A stretch of 64,000 bases of DNA, taken from Sepiola atlantica (Eukaryota; Mollusca; Cephalopoda; Sepiida; Sepiolidae). The translations under genes and the position numbers were made by a program. The notes under the pieces were generated by a model. It was not told where the DNA came from and did not search any database. It saw only the letters and a list, made by a program, of their open reading frames with translations. This document shows positions 21,985 through 35,159 of this stretch, piece by piece. Positions within the stretch are counted from its first letter, which is position 1; every line of letters starts with the position of its first letter. The stretch covers positions 109,294,122 to 109,358,121 of the forward strand of contig OY744531.1 of assembly GCA_963556195.1 (NCBI GenBank), written 5' to 3'.

Positions 21985-22240
21985 ATCAAGGTATATGGTA
22001 AACTGAAATTAAAATGCCATCAACTAGACACTAGAACCTCTATATTTGCCAAAAATCAGCTGAATCCATCAAATGGTTGATAAGATATAGAATAAAGTGT
22101 ATGAATACTGGTCAATTTTAAGGTTTTTTGGAATTTTCTGGAAAACTAAGGTATATGGTAAACTGAAATTAAAATGCCATCAACTAGACCTTAGAACCTC
22201 TATCTCTGCCAAAAATCAGCTGAATCCGTCAAATAGTGTA
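21985..22240 (+). repeat. two direct copies, period ~158 bp
   Basis: AAGGTATATGGTAAACTGAA starts at about 21989 and again at about 22147, each followed by ~85 bp of near-identity (ATGCCATCAACTAGAC, CAGCTGAATCC). Unknown class. Confidence 0.8.
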
Positions 22241-22495
22241 TGAGATGCAGGGTGGCACATACGTACGTACACAGATAACATAGTTTCATTATTGAAATTT
22301 CTGGATCTCTGGGTTGCCTTGACTAATGATGCTGACATTCTACACACTTATAGAACCTATCAAATGAAAATGTTGTGCAAAGTTTTAACTAATTTGGTTT
22401 ATTGGTTTTTGAGTTATGATTGATCAAAAAATTAGATTTCTAGCAGAGGCCATTCGTGCCGTCTATTAAGGGATAGAGCGCTCTCGCGCCTCCCT
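22241..22495. other. no recognisable feature
   Basis: Continues downstream of the tandem pair. No defined boundary or coding capacity. Confidence 0.3.
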
Positions 22496-22496
22496 T

Positions 22497-23130
<634 letters not shown>

Positions 23131-23132
23131 TA

Positions 23133-23134
23133 TG

Positions 23135-23201
<67 letters not shown>
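23133..23201. repeat. (TATC)n microsatellite
   Basis: About 17 TATC units. Confidence 0.95.
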
Positions 23202-23284
23202 GTTTAATTATATATCTATCTTTATATATGCACTTTCTCCCTCCTCCTTATTCTCTAAATAAATAAATATATTGAGTAGTTTTT

Positions 23285-26200
23285 ACTATGAAACCCTAAC
23301 CTTAACTATTTATCATTTTAACCCTAACCTTAACTATTTATCATTTATACCTTAACCGTAACCCTAACTATTTATCATTTTAACCCTAACCGTAACTATT
23401 TATAATTTTAACCTTAACCGTAACTCTAACTATTTATCATTTTAACCTTAACCGTAACCCTAACTATTTATCATTTTAACGCTAACCGTAACTATTTATC
23501 ATTTTAACCTTAACCGTAACCCTAACTATTTATCATTTTAACCCTAACCTTAACTATTTATCATTTTAACCCTAACCGTAACTATTTATAATTTTAACCT
23601 TAACCCTAACTCTAACTATTTATCATTTTAACCCTAACCGTAACTATTTATCATTTTAACCCTAACCGTAACTATTTATAATTTTAACCTCAACCGTAAC
23701 TCTAACTATTTATCATTTTAACTCTAACCTTAACTATTTATCATTTTAACCCTAACCGTAACTATTTATAATTTTAACCTTAACCGTAACTCTAACTATT
23801 TATCATTTTAACCTTAACCGTAACTCTAACTATTTATCATTTTAACTCTAACCTTAACTATTTATCATTTTAACCCTAACCGTAACTATTTATCATTTTA
23901 ACCTTAACCGTAACTCTAACTATTTATCATTTTAACCCTAACCTTAACTATTTATCATTTTAACCCTAACCGTAACTATTTATAATTTTAACCTTAACCG
24001 TAACTCTAACTATTTATCATTTTAACCCTAATCTTAACTATTTATCATTTTAACCCTAACCGTAACTATTTATCATTTTAACCTTAACCGTAACTCTAAC
24101 TATTTATCATTTTAACCCTAACCGTAACTATTTATAATTTTAACCTTAACCGTAACTCTAACTATTTATCATTTTAACCCTAACTGTAACTATTTATCAT
24201 TTTAACCCTAACCGTAACAACTTATCATTTTAACCTTAACCGTAACTCTAACTATTTATCATTTTAACCTTAACGGTAACCCTAACTATTTATCATTTTA
24301 ACCCTAACCTTAACTATTTATCATTTTAACCCTAACTGTAACTATTTATAATTTTAACCTTAACCGTAACTCTAACTATTTATCATTTTAACCCTAACCG
24401 TAACTATTTATCATTTTAACCTTAACCGTAACTCTAACTATTTATCATTTTAACCCTAACCGTAACTATTTATCATTTTAACCTTAACCGTAACTCTAAC
24501 TATTTATCATTTTAACCCTAATCTTAACTATTTATCATTTTAACCCTAACCGTAACTATTTATAATTTTAACCTTAACCGTAACTCTAACTATTTATCAT
24601 TTTAACCCTAACCATAACTCTAACTATTTATCATTTTAACCCTAACCGTAACTATTTATCATTTTAACCTTAACCGTAACTATTTATAATTTTAACCTTA
24701 ACCGTAACTCTAACTATTTATCATTTTAACCCTAACCTTAACTCTAACTATTTATCATTTTAACCCTAACCGTTACTATTAATCATTTTAACCTTAACCG
24801 TAACTCTAACTATTTATCATTTTAACCTTAACCGTAACTCTAAGTATTTATCATTTTAACCCTAACCTTAACTATTTATCATTTTAACCCTAACCGTAAC
24901 TATTTATCATTTTAACCTTAACCGTAACTCTAACTATTTATCATTTTAACCCTAATCTTAACTATTTATCATTTTAACCTTAACCGTAACTATTTATCAT
25001 TTTAACCTTAACCGTAACTCTAACTATTTATCATTTTAACCCTAACCGTAACTATTTATAATTTCAACCTTAACCGTAACTCTAACTATTTATCATTTTA
25101 ACCCTAACCGTAACTATTTATCATTTTAACCCTAACCATAACTATTTATAATTTTAACCTTAACCGTAACTCTAACTATTTATCATTTTAACCCTAACCG
25201 TAACTATTTATCATTTTTACCTTAACCGTAACCCTAACTATTTATCATTTTAACCCTAACCTTAACTATTTATCATTTTAACCCTAACCTTAACTATTTA
25301 TCATTTTAACGCTAACCGTAACTATTTTTACATTTTAACCTTAACCGTAACCCTAACTATTTATCATTTTAACTCTAACCGTAACTATTTATCATTTTAA
25401 CCCTAACCTTAACTATTAATCATTTTAACCCTAACCGTAACTATTTATAATTTTAACCTTAACCGTAACTCTAACTATTTATCATTTTAACCTTAACCGT
25501 AACTCTAACTATTTATCATTTTAACTCTAACCTTAACTATTTATCATTTTAACCCTAACCGTAACTATTTATCATTTTAACCTTAACTGTAACTCTAACT
25601 ATTTATCATTTTAACCCTAACCGTAACTATTTATAATTTTAACCTTAACCGTAACTCTAACTATTTATCATTTTAACTCTAACCTTAACTATTTATCATT
25701 TTAACCCTAACCGTAACTATTTATCATTTTAACCCTAACCTTAACTCTAACTATTTGTCATTTTAACCCTAACCCTAACCCTAACCCTTACCTTAACTAT
25801 TTGTCATTTAAACCCTAACCGTAACCCTAACTATTTGTCATTATAACCCTAACAATTTATCATTTTAACCCTAACCCTAACTATTTGTCATTGTAACCCT
25901 AACCTTAACTCTAACTATTTATCATTTTAACCCTAACCGTAACTATTTATAATTTTAACCTTAACCGTAACTCTAACTATTTATCATTTTAACCTTAACC
26001 GTAACTCTAACTATTTATTATTTTAACTCTAACCTTAACTATTTATCATTTTAACCCTAACCGTAACTATTTATCATTTTAACCTTAACTGTAACTCAAA
26101 CTATTTATCATTTTAACCCTAACCGTAACTATTTATAATTTTAACCTTAACCGTAACTCTAACTATTTAACATTTTCACTCTAACCTTAACTATTTATCA

Positions 26201-29200
26201 TTTTAATCCTAACCGTAACTATTTATCATTTTAACCCTAACCTTAACTCTAACTATTTGTCATTTTAACCCTAACCCTAACCCTAACCCTTACCTTAACT
26301 ATTTGTCATTTTAACCCTAACCGTAACCCTAACTATTTGTCATTATAACCCTAACTATTTATCATTTTAACCTTAACCGTAACTCTAACAATTTATCATT
26401 TTAACCCTAACCCTAACCCTAACTATTTGTCATTGTAACCCTAATCCTAACCCTTACCTTAACTATTTGTCATTTTAACCCTAACCGTAACTCTAACTAT
26501 TTGTCATTATAACCCTAACTATTTATCATTTTAACCTTAACTGTAACTCTAACTATTTATCATTTTAACCCTAACCGTAACTATTTATAATTTTAACCTT
26601 AACCGTAACTCTAACTATTTATCATTTTAACTCTAACCTTAACTATTTATCATTTTAACCCTAACCGTAACTATTTATCACTTTAACCTTTGCCGTAACT
26701 CTAACTATTTATCATTTAAACCTTAACCTTAACTCTAACTATTTGTCATTTTAACCATAACCCTAACCCTAACCCTTACCCTTACCTTAACTATTTGTCA
26801 TTTTAACCCTAACCGTAACTATTTATAATTTTAACCTTAACCGTAACTCTAACTATTTATCATTTTAACCCTAATCTTAACTATTTATCATTTTAACCCT
26901 AACCGTAACTATTTATAATTTTAACCTTAACCGTAACTCTAACTAGTTATCATTTTAACCCTAACTGTAACTATTTATCATTTTAACCTTAACCGTAACT
27001 ATTTATAATTTTAACCTTAACCTTAACTCTAACTATTTATCATTTTAACCCTAACCTTAACTCTAACTATTTATCATTTTAACCCTAACCGTAACTATTT
27101 ATAATTTTAACCTTAACCGTAACTCTAACTATTTATCATTTTAATCTTAACCGTAACTCTAAATATTTATCATTTTAACCCTAACCTTAACTATTTATCA
27201 TTTTAACCCTAACCGTAACTATTTATCATTTTAACCTTAACCGTAACTCTAACTATTTATCATTTTAACCCTAATCTTAACTATTTATCATTTTAACCCT
27301 ACCCGTAACTATTTATCATTTTAACCTTAACCGTAACTCTAACTATTTATCATTTTAACCCTAACCGTAACTATTTATCATTTTAACCCTAACCGTAAAT
27401 ATTTATCATTTTAACCTTAACCGTAACCCTAACTATTTATCATTTTAACCCTAACCGTAACTATTTATCATTTTAACCGTAACCCCAACTATTTATCATT
27501 TTAACCCTAACCGTAACTATTTATAATTTTAACCTTAACCGTAACTCTAACTATTTATCATTTTAACCCTAACCATAACTATTTATCATTTTAACCCTAA
27601 GCGTAACTATTTATAATTTTAACCTTAACCGTAACTCTAACTATTTATCATTTTAACCTTAACCGTAACCCTAACTATTTATCATTTTAACCCTAACCGT
27701 AACTATTTATAATTTTAACCTTAACCGTAACTCTAACTATTTATCATTTTAACCCTAACCTTAACTATTTATCATTTAAAACCTAACCGTAACTATTTAT
27801 AATTTTAACCTTAACCGTAACTCTAACTATTTATCATTTTAACTCTAACCTTAACTATTTATCATTTTAACCCTAACCGTAACTATTTATAATTTTAACC
27901 TTAACCGTAACTCTAACTATTTATCATTTTAACCTTAACCGTAACTCTAACTATTTATCATTTTAACTCTAACCTTAACTATTTATCATTTTAACCCTAA
28001 CCGTAACTATTTATCATTTTAACCTTAACCGTAACTATTTATCATTTTAACCCTAACCGTAACTATTTATCATTTTAACCTTAACCGTAACTTTAACTAT
28101 TTATAATTTTAACCTTAACCGTAACTCTAACTATTTATCATTTTAACTCTAACCTTAACTATTTATCATTTTAACTCTAACCGTAACTTTTTATCATTTT
28201 AACCCTAACCGTAACTATTTATCATTTTAACCTTAACTGTAACTCTAACTATTTATCATTTTAACCCTAACCGTAACTATTTATAATTTTAACCTTAACC
28301 GTAACTCTAACTATTTATCATTTTAACTCTAACCGTAACTATTTATCATTTTAACCCTAACCGTACTATTTATCATTTTAACCTTAGCCGTAACTCTAAC
28401 TATTTATCATTTTAACCCTAACCTTAACTCTAACTATTTGTCATTTTAACCCTAAACCTTACCCTAACCCTTACCTTAACTATTTGTCATTTTAACCCTA
28501 ACCGTAACCCTAACTATTTGTCATTATAACCCTAACAATTTATCATTTTAACCCTAACCCTAACTATTTGTCATTGTAACCTAACCTTAACTCTAACTAT
28601 TTATCATTTTAACCCTAACCGTAACTATTTATAATTTTAACCTTAACCGTAACTCTAACTATTTATCATTTTAACCTTAACCGTAACTCTAACTATTTAT
28701 CATTTTAACTCTAACCTTAACTATTTATCATTTTAACCCTAACCGTAACTATTTATCATTTTAACCTTAACTGTAACTCTAACTATTTATCATTTTAACC
28801 CTAACCGTAACTATTTATATTTTTAACCTTAACCGTAACTCTAACTATTTATCATTTTAACTCTAACCTTAACTATTTATCATTTTAACCCTAACCGTAA
28901 CTATTTATCATTTTAACCCTAACCTTAACTCTAACTATTTGTCATTTTAACCCTAACCCTAACTCTTACCTTAACTATTTGTCATTTTAACCCTAACCGT
29001 AACCCTAACTATTTGTCATTATAACCCTAACTATTTATCATTTTAACCTTAACCGTAACTCTAACTATTTATCATTTTAACCCTAACCCTAAACCTAACT
29101 ATTTGTCATTGTAACCCTAACCGTAACCTTAACTATTAATCATTTTTACCCTAACCATAACCCTAACCCTAACAATTTATCATTTTAACCCTAACCCTAA

Positions 29201-29247
29201 CTATTTGTCATTGTAACCCTAACCGTAACCCTAGTTATTTGTCATTA
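23285..29247. repeat. ~6-kb satellite of telomere-like hexamers plus a 13-mer
   Basis: Monomers consist of two or three TAACCN/TAACTC hexamers, a TAAC, and the 13-mer TATTTATCATTTT (or TATTTATAATTTT). The two main lengths are 29 bp and 35 bp, differing by one hexamer, and they tend to alternate. Roughly 180-190 monomers by length. Sub-blocks with TATTTGTCATTTT and pure CCCTAA runs recur at about 25.74-25.91, 26.25-26.55, 26.73-26.81, 28.42-28.59 and 28.93-29.25 kb. No coding capacity. Confidence 0.95.
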
Positions 29248-29420
29248 ATCTGCGATTTTCTCATGATTACTTTCCGATGTGTCTTTTGTTCGTCTTTCTG
29301 ATGAATGGGGATTGTTGTATGGCGTAAACTTGATTCCCTGGATTTTCCATTTAACTCCTCTAGAAATATGTCTTCAATACCTCATGAACTATCGTGTATA
29401 GATTTTCAGTATTTATTTAA
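29248..29420. other. unique spacer between satellite and short elements
   Basis: No feature recognised. Confidence 0.4.
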
Positions 29421-29575
29421 ACAGTGCTCAATAGGTGAGTAGAGCAAAGTAGTAAAATATTAAAGTATATTTATGGAAATTAAGCTACACAAACGCGTAC
29501 GCGTTTCATCTTTGCAGGGAATCGTCAGGCTAAGTGAAACATGGAGCCTGTGTAGCTTAATTGGCATAAATATGA
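29421..29575. repeat. short element C, second copy
   Basis: Starts with the shared module (GTGCTCAATA..TAGAGC), then palindromic ends GGAAATTAAGCTACACAAAC and GCCTGTGTAGCTTAATTGGC around a hammerhead-like core. Confidence 0.7.
29474..29531 (-). ncRNA. hammerhead-like motif, family C (weak stem II)
   Basis: Minus strand: CUGACGA, GAA, stem III ACGC/GUGU with 10-nt loop, A at H17, stem I UUAGC/GCUUAA. Stem II (UUCCCUGCAAAGAU) pairs poorly, so activity is doubtful. Confidence 0.35.
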
Positions 29576-29581
29576 ATTTAT

Positions 29582-29598
29582 ACTTTACTATCTATCTG

Positions 29599-29679
<81 letters not shown>

Positions 29680-29688
29680 ACGGCAAAC

Positions 29689-29733
<45 letters not shown>

Positions 29734-29737
29734 ATAG
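29582..29737. repeat. (TATC)n array with one interruption
   Basis: Two blocks split by ATACGGCAAACTC at about 29678-29691. Confidence 0.95.
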
Positions 29738-29759
29738 TACATGTATTATATTAGTTGAA

Positions 29760-29879
29760 ACTCCAGTGTTTATAAAAAGTGCTCCATAACAAGTAGAGCT
29801 GTTCTTTAGTATACATTTTTATTTATACAAACATGTATGCACATATGTAACCAACAATGTTTGAATTAATAAAAATGTA

Positions 29880-29881
<2 letters not shown>
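29760..29881. repeat. short element G, truncated palindromic copy
   Basis: Carries the shared module (AAAAAGTGCTCCATAACAAG..) and ACATGTATGCACATATGTAA, identical to stem III of the intact family-G ribozyme at 58.8 kb, inside arms GTATACATTTTTATT and AATAAAAATGTATAC. The CUGAUGA half is missing, so no ribozyme. Confidence 0.75.

Positions 29882-29927
<46 letters not shown>
29882..29927. repeat. (TA)n array
   Basis: Pure TA. Confidence 0.95.
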
Positions 29928-29931
<4 letters not shown>

Positions 29932-30082
29932 TTATTTTGGTACAGAAAAATTAGTACAACATTCGTACCGTCGGTTTCAAGCTCGGAAAGTCTTAGCCAT
30001 CCGGCTCTCTTCAGCTTCTGTTGTCATCTCGACGGTACGAATGTTGTACTAATTTTTCTGTACCAAAATAAATAAATATTAT
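29925..30082. repeat. near-perfect palindromic element E
   Basis: Arms of ~53 bp (TTTTGGTACAGAAAAATTAG and CTAATTTTTCTGTACCAAAA at the outer ends; AACATTCGTACCGTCG and CGACGGTACGAATGTT at the inner ends) match almost without error around a ~55-bp loop. The loop has CUGAAGA..GAAACC on the minus strand but no local stem I. Confidence 0.9.
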
Positions 30083-30157
30083 GCTCTTAATTTTTAACTT
30101 TAATTCATAATTAATCGAGCACTCTGTTGGGATTTTTCTTACTATATTACAAAGAAG

Positions 30158-30158
<1 letters not shown>

Positions 30159-30241
<83 letters not shown>

Positions 30242-30255
30242 GAAAAGAGAGAGAC
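30159..30255. repeat. (TA)n(GATA)n(GA)n compound array
   Basis: Consecutive simple repeat blocks. Confidence 0.95.
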
Positions 30256-30618
30256 TGAGAGAAGTGAGGGGGAGAGAACTTCTCAAGCTAGCAATATGAT
30301 GAATAAAAAATTGATTGAAGCTATCTCGGCATGCCTTGAAAATCAGCATTCGGAATGCTGTCATTTACTTGAGTTCGAACACAGTTAACCAAGCTCCATT
30401 TTTGTTCAGATACAACGGTGAACCCGTGCGCTGGAATGTATATTGATTTAAACATACACTCGGCCGTTTTCTAATGCATTGTAATGTATTGGATTCACAT
30501 TGAAAAAAAATCGAGAGACAGATGAATGGAGTCGAGAAATGTGTTATGATTTCATAGATATGTATTCGAATGAATCGGAAGAGATACACATATATTAAAG
30601 CATATTGATATATACATA

Positions 30619-30651
30619 CTAGCTGAACACGTCGCCCGGCGTTGCCCGGGA
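30619..30651 (-). mobile_element. Helitron-like 3' terminus (minus strand)
   Basis: On the minus strand, hairpin CCCGG-GCAACG-CCGGG, then CGACGTGTTCAG, then CTAG|T. This is the standard Helitron 3' signature. The body would lie to the right of 30651 but dissolves into (TA)n at 30742. Confidence 0.65.
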
Positions 30652-30732
30652 GAAATGTAAATGAATGAATTAAAATTTTCAACATCCTACAGAACGCAAA
30701 TGAATCTAAATAGATATTAAAGCATATTGATA

Positions 30733-30737
<5 letters not shown>

Positions 30738-30818
<81 letters not shown>
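30738..30818. repeat. (TA)n array
   Basis: About 38 TA units. Confidence 0.95.
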
Positions 30819-30821
<3 letters not shown>

Positions 30822-30869
30822 TTATCAAATTCAAATATGTTAATAAAGTGAACATAAAACCAAATTTCC

Positions 30870-31256
30870 AAGCGTGCTCAATATAAAGTAGAGCATTTAT
30901 AAAATTACATAAACAATATATATATATATATATATGTAAAAATAAAAATGGAATAAAGAATAAGCAATTCAACAACTAACAAAAATAAACTCAAAATCTT
31001 CTTTTTCTTTCTCTTTTCATAACATTCCTCGCGTCCCTATTCCCCTTTTTTTTGTTCTCTGCACGTGACATTTTCTTCCAATCGCATTCTTTGTACAAAT
31101 TTGAAAACTTTTCCGTTTTGAAATAAAGTTTACCAACCGAACGAAAATGGCCGTATCTTAACGACCGAAATATCTCGGCAGAACTTTACAACATGAGTTT
31201 TTGAGTTTATTTTTGTTAGTTGTTGAATTGCATATTCTTTATTCCATGTTTATTTT
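30870..31256. repeat. palindromic element F with shared module
   Basis: The module GCGTGCTCAATA..GTAGAGC at 30872-30894 precedes a palindrome. Left arm from 30935 has AAAATGGAATAAAGAATAAG and TTCAACAACTAACAAAAATA. Right arm, ending 31256, has TATTTTTGTTAGTTGTTGAA and ATTCTTTATTCCATG. No ribozyme core found in the ~195-bp loop. Confidence 0.8.
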
Positions 31257-31289
31257 TACATATTGTCTGAAACATTGTTTCTTTTTTCT

Positions 31290-31291
<2 letters not shown>

Positions 31292-31352
<61 letters not shown>
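31292..31352. repeat. (TA)n array
   Basis: Pure TA. Confidence 0.95.
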
Positions 31353-31358
<6 letters not shown>

Positions 31359-31900
31359 TTAATGGGGGAGCGTGAATTACCTACTAGACAGGTGCGTTTG
31401 AGTTATCTACTAGACACTATCCTCGAGTGTCTTCGGTCTTTCTGTACAAAGGTTTGTCAGCACAATATGACGGATACTTCCTCCACAAGTTAACCATAAC
31501 CAATTATTCAAAATAACATAGTATTCAAAGCCCAAATAAGATCCCCTCGACACGGCTATACACTGGCTCATACGAGGAATGGTGTGCCTTTTCCAAGTAA
31601 TCTTAACTCAAGTAACTGCACTTGGCTGAATACTCAATCAGACTAGATGAATTATTGTCTTGAATCCGGTAAGACCAAGAAACCACAAGAAAAATATGCT
31701 AGAACCTAGTTTACGGGTCAATTGGGGAGAGAAACATTAATATTCTTGACGTCTTTACTCATCCAACGTTTGACAGGCAAAAGAGAACATTAATAGAATA
31801 TTTGTAGATGTATGTAGCTCATATAGAGATCAAGTGTTAGCTTTGAGAACGACTGAAGTTAAATGAAACAAAAGAATGACATATGTACATATCTCTCTCT
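31353..31900. other. no recognisable feature
   Basis: Unique-looking DNA. No coding signal. Confidence 0.35.
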
Positions 31901-31901
31901 T

Positions 31902-32510
<609 letters not shown>

Positions 32511-32513
32511 AAA

Positions 32514-32750
32514 AAAATATATATATATATGTGTGTATATATATATATAGTAAGAATATATATATATATTAACTTCCCGAAACAGTTTTTCATGGTAAAC
32601 AACTGATGATCCCTTAAAATAGTGTTAGAAACTAACTAATATAATAACTGTAAAAAATAAATTGACTTACATGAGTGATTTTCCACTGGAAGACTTGAGA
32701 CTATAAGTTTTTTTTATTTTTTATATAGTTTTAATGGTTGAGAAACTTCC

Positions 32751-32799
<49 letters not shown>

Positions 32800-32800
32800 A
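32514..32800. other. TA/TG patches and a piece of the 0.7-kb tandem family
   Basis: CCGAAACAGTTTTTCATGGT then AACAACTGATGATCCC at 32577-32614 matches the unit junction of the tandem at 59.0-60.7 kb. (TA)n at 32518-32570 and 32757-32796. Confidence 0.6.
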
Positions 32801-33046
32801 CATATGTGCATATCTCTCTCTATTGGGTTCGTTCTTCTCAAAACCGCGTATTACAACTCAGCGGATAACGTCACACCAACCCAAGGACGTCTTACCAATA
32901 AACAAAAGTAAAAGTTTGTTTATTTTATAAAACAACAGGGGAAAAATATATATCTCGGATGATGGAGAATTTCTCCGAAATTAATTGGAAAAAAGAAAAA
33001 AGAAATAAATTTGTCTCGCATTGTAAAAAGTGCTTTTATTGTCATT

Positions 33047-33049
<3 letters not shown>

Positions 33050-33095
<46 letters not shown>
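33050..33095. repeat. (TA)n array
   Basis: Pure TA. Confidence 0.95.
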
Positions 33096-33099
<4 letters not shown>

Positions 33100-33318
33100 T
33101 ATTTTTATTTACACAGACATGTACAAAATCTGCGACACTGGAATGCCGATGTTATCGATCAACAGCTGTTATAAACTGAGATCTCATCAGGCAGAGTTAG
33201 AATTCTGATCTTAACGTTAGAATAAGTAAAGAATTTCCAAATTTGTACATGTCTGTGTAAATAAAAATAATCATGGATAAAAGCTCTATTTGATATTGAG
33301 CACTTTTTATAAACCCGT
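33095..33318. repeat. short element D, palindromic copy, with shared module
   Basis: Arms ATTATTTTTATTTACACAGA and TCTGTGTAAATAAAAATAAT flank a hammerhead-like core. The shared module AGCTCTATTTGATATTGAGC plus ACTTTTTATAAAC follows at 33282-33314. Confidence 0.8.
33129..33195 (-). ncRNA. hammerhead-like motif, family D (extra U in core)
   Basis: Minus strand: stem I UCUGC/GCAGA (five perfect pairs), CUGAUGA, stem II closed by GAUC/GAUC, then GAUA where GAA is expected, stem III ACAU/GUGU, C at H17. The same GAUA is in the second copy at 56962-57028. It is therefore a family feature, either an inactivated lineage or an unusual variant. Confidence 0.4.
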
Positions 33319-33394
33319 TTGAAATTCTTTGGATTACTACCCTGTGGATGTTTTACCTGGATTATATATATATTTTGGCAAAAAAACAAAAAAA

Positions 33395-33492
33395 AAAACA
33401 CACTCCAACGAGTTGTAGTATTTATTTTATTCTGAGGATGAGGGATACCCTCGAAAATTAAAATAATGAAAAGGACACACTCCAACCCAACA
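33395..33492 (+). repeat. short element K bounded by ACACACTCCAAC repeats
   Basis: ACACACTCCAAC at about 33399 and again at about 33476 (77 bp apart) bracket a hammerhead-like motif. This looks like one monomer plus the start of the next in a small tandem. Confidence 0.6.
33424..33468 (+). ncRNA. hammerhead-like motif, family K (core intact, stem I bulged)
   Basis: CUGAGGA; stem II GAGGG-AUA-CCCUC; GAA; palindromic AAUU as stem III; A at H17. Stem I (UUUAUU against AAAUAAU) needs a single-base bulge. Core positions all conserved. Confidence 0.5.
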
Positions 33493-33604
33493 CCACGGTC
33501 ACGATACACTGGTAAATAAAAAAAATGTTTTTGAAAATTATTGACTTTTCAATATTGTCACTTTGTTTTGTTTTTACGATTCCACGTGTCGTATGTGTCA
33601 CTCT

Positions 33605-33910
<306 letters not shown>

Positions 33911-33911
<1 letters not shown>

Positions 33912-34865
33912 ATATAATTTCATAACCATTACTTAATTAATTTTCCAGCTGCCATTTTAGTTTCGTTTTTATCTGCTGCTTGAGCGAAAAATGGAAAAAT
34001 AAAAATAAATCTTATTTTCTCTTTCGAGAAATTTGATATTCCAGTCGATATGTTGGAATTACATGCCGTAAGCTTCTTAGAAACGGAAAGGAGAAGGAAG
34101 ATATTTATTGATTTCACTTACCAAAATGGCGAACTTACATTGAATCATTGTTGTGTTTTAGTAAGTTAACAACCTCGTTCTTTATCACATGATTTTTAGG
34201 ACCTATATCTATGCCGTATAATATATTATCATGGCTTAGAAGCAGCTGTTCACTCCTCAATTCACCGAGATTGAAATTTAACTTCTGCTAAATCATCGAG
34301 TCGATTTAGCCGATTCAATATTTTACACGAATTTCGTTGGGGTGGTGTTAACCGACAACTCATGCTATAGATGAAATTGTGACTTGTGTTCAATTAATCG
34401 GTAACAATTTGTTTCGTGTGTTTTAGACTTATTGACAAACGAAGTTAAATGACATGAACATAAGCGGCTGAAATCTGAATTTGAAGACAAATGATGTAAT
34501 GTATGTACAGACGGAGAATTGGTAGCCTTTTGGAAAGAGGAGGCCAATTGGCTATGCAGTCTATCGGTGAAGGGTCAGGGTATTAAGTATAATACAAATA
34601 AACTTTCTCGGACTCTTGAATAAAGGTTTGAATAAAAATGAGGAATTTAACAATTTATCGTATTTTAGTACACGAATGATAGAAAAACAACTACGAACAA
34701 AATAAGACAGGACTAAAGAATATTTTTTTTATGTGAAAAAGGCTTTATACGTTACGGTATATAATATACCTCCTTCAAATATGCAAAAGATCGAGAAAGA
34801 TTTTTTTCTCATGAATAAATAAGGAAAGATAATAGACAGGGAAAGAAAAAGAAAGATTATATTTC
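33911..34865. other. no recognisable feature
   Basis: Unique-looking AT-rich sequence, no gene supported. Confidence 0.35.
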
Positions 34866-34866
34866 T

Positions 34867-35157
34867 GAATATTTGAGATGAGGATTGATAATTTGTATAA
34901 TTTTGGTTATTCGGACTAGATTTCTCATCTTAAGTGTTATCATCACAACTTTTCGGCCGCTGTAACCTCCGGCTTTCTTCAGGTGTATATCTTCGAACTC
35001 TGGAATATTTCTGTCGAACTCGGGAATTTGGACGAAATTTCGAACGGAACTCTTTATTTAATCCACGGGGGTAACATTCTCTTGTTCCGTCAGCCATGAC
35101 TGGGAGAAGTCTTCAGTAATTCACAATTCCTCGTATCGCCCGCACCGACGATTGCAC
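34867..35157 (-). repeat. SINE-S copy (head truncated) with hammerhead tail
   Basis: Minus strand: GTGCGGGCGATACGAG after a damaged B box, then the body with GTGGATTAAATAAAGAG, two GTTCGA(C/A)AGA-like phrases, the hammerhead tail, and a 3' end with CAAATTATCAATCC. Abuts the plus-strand SINE head at 35160, forming a head-to-head junction. Confidence 0.8.
34943..34986 (-). ncRNA. hammerhead ribozyme in SINE-S (core intact, stem III weakened)
   Basis: Minus strand: stem I CAC/GUG; CUGAAGA; stem II GCCG/CGGC; GAA; AAGU in place of palindromic ACGU; U at H17. Stem II differs from the other copies (GGUCG/CGGCC) but still pairs, suggesting a compensatory change. Confidence 0.55.
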
Positions 35158-35159
35158 CG

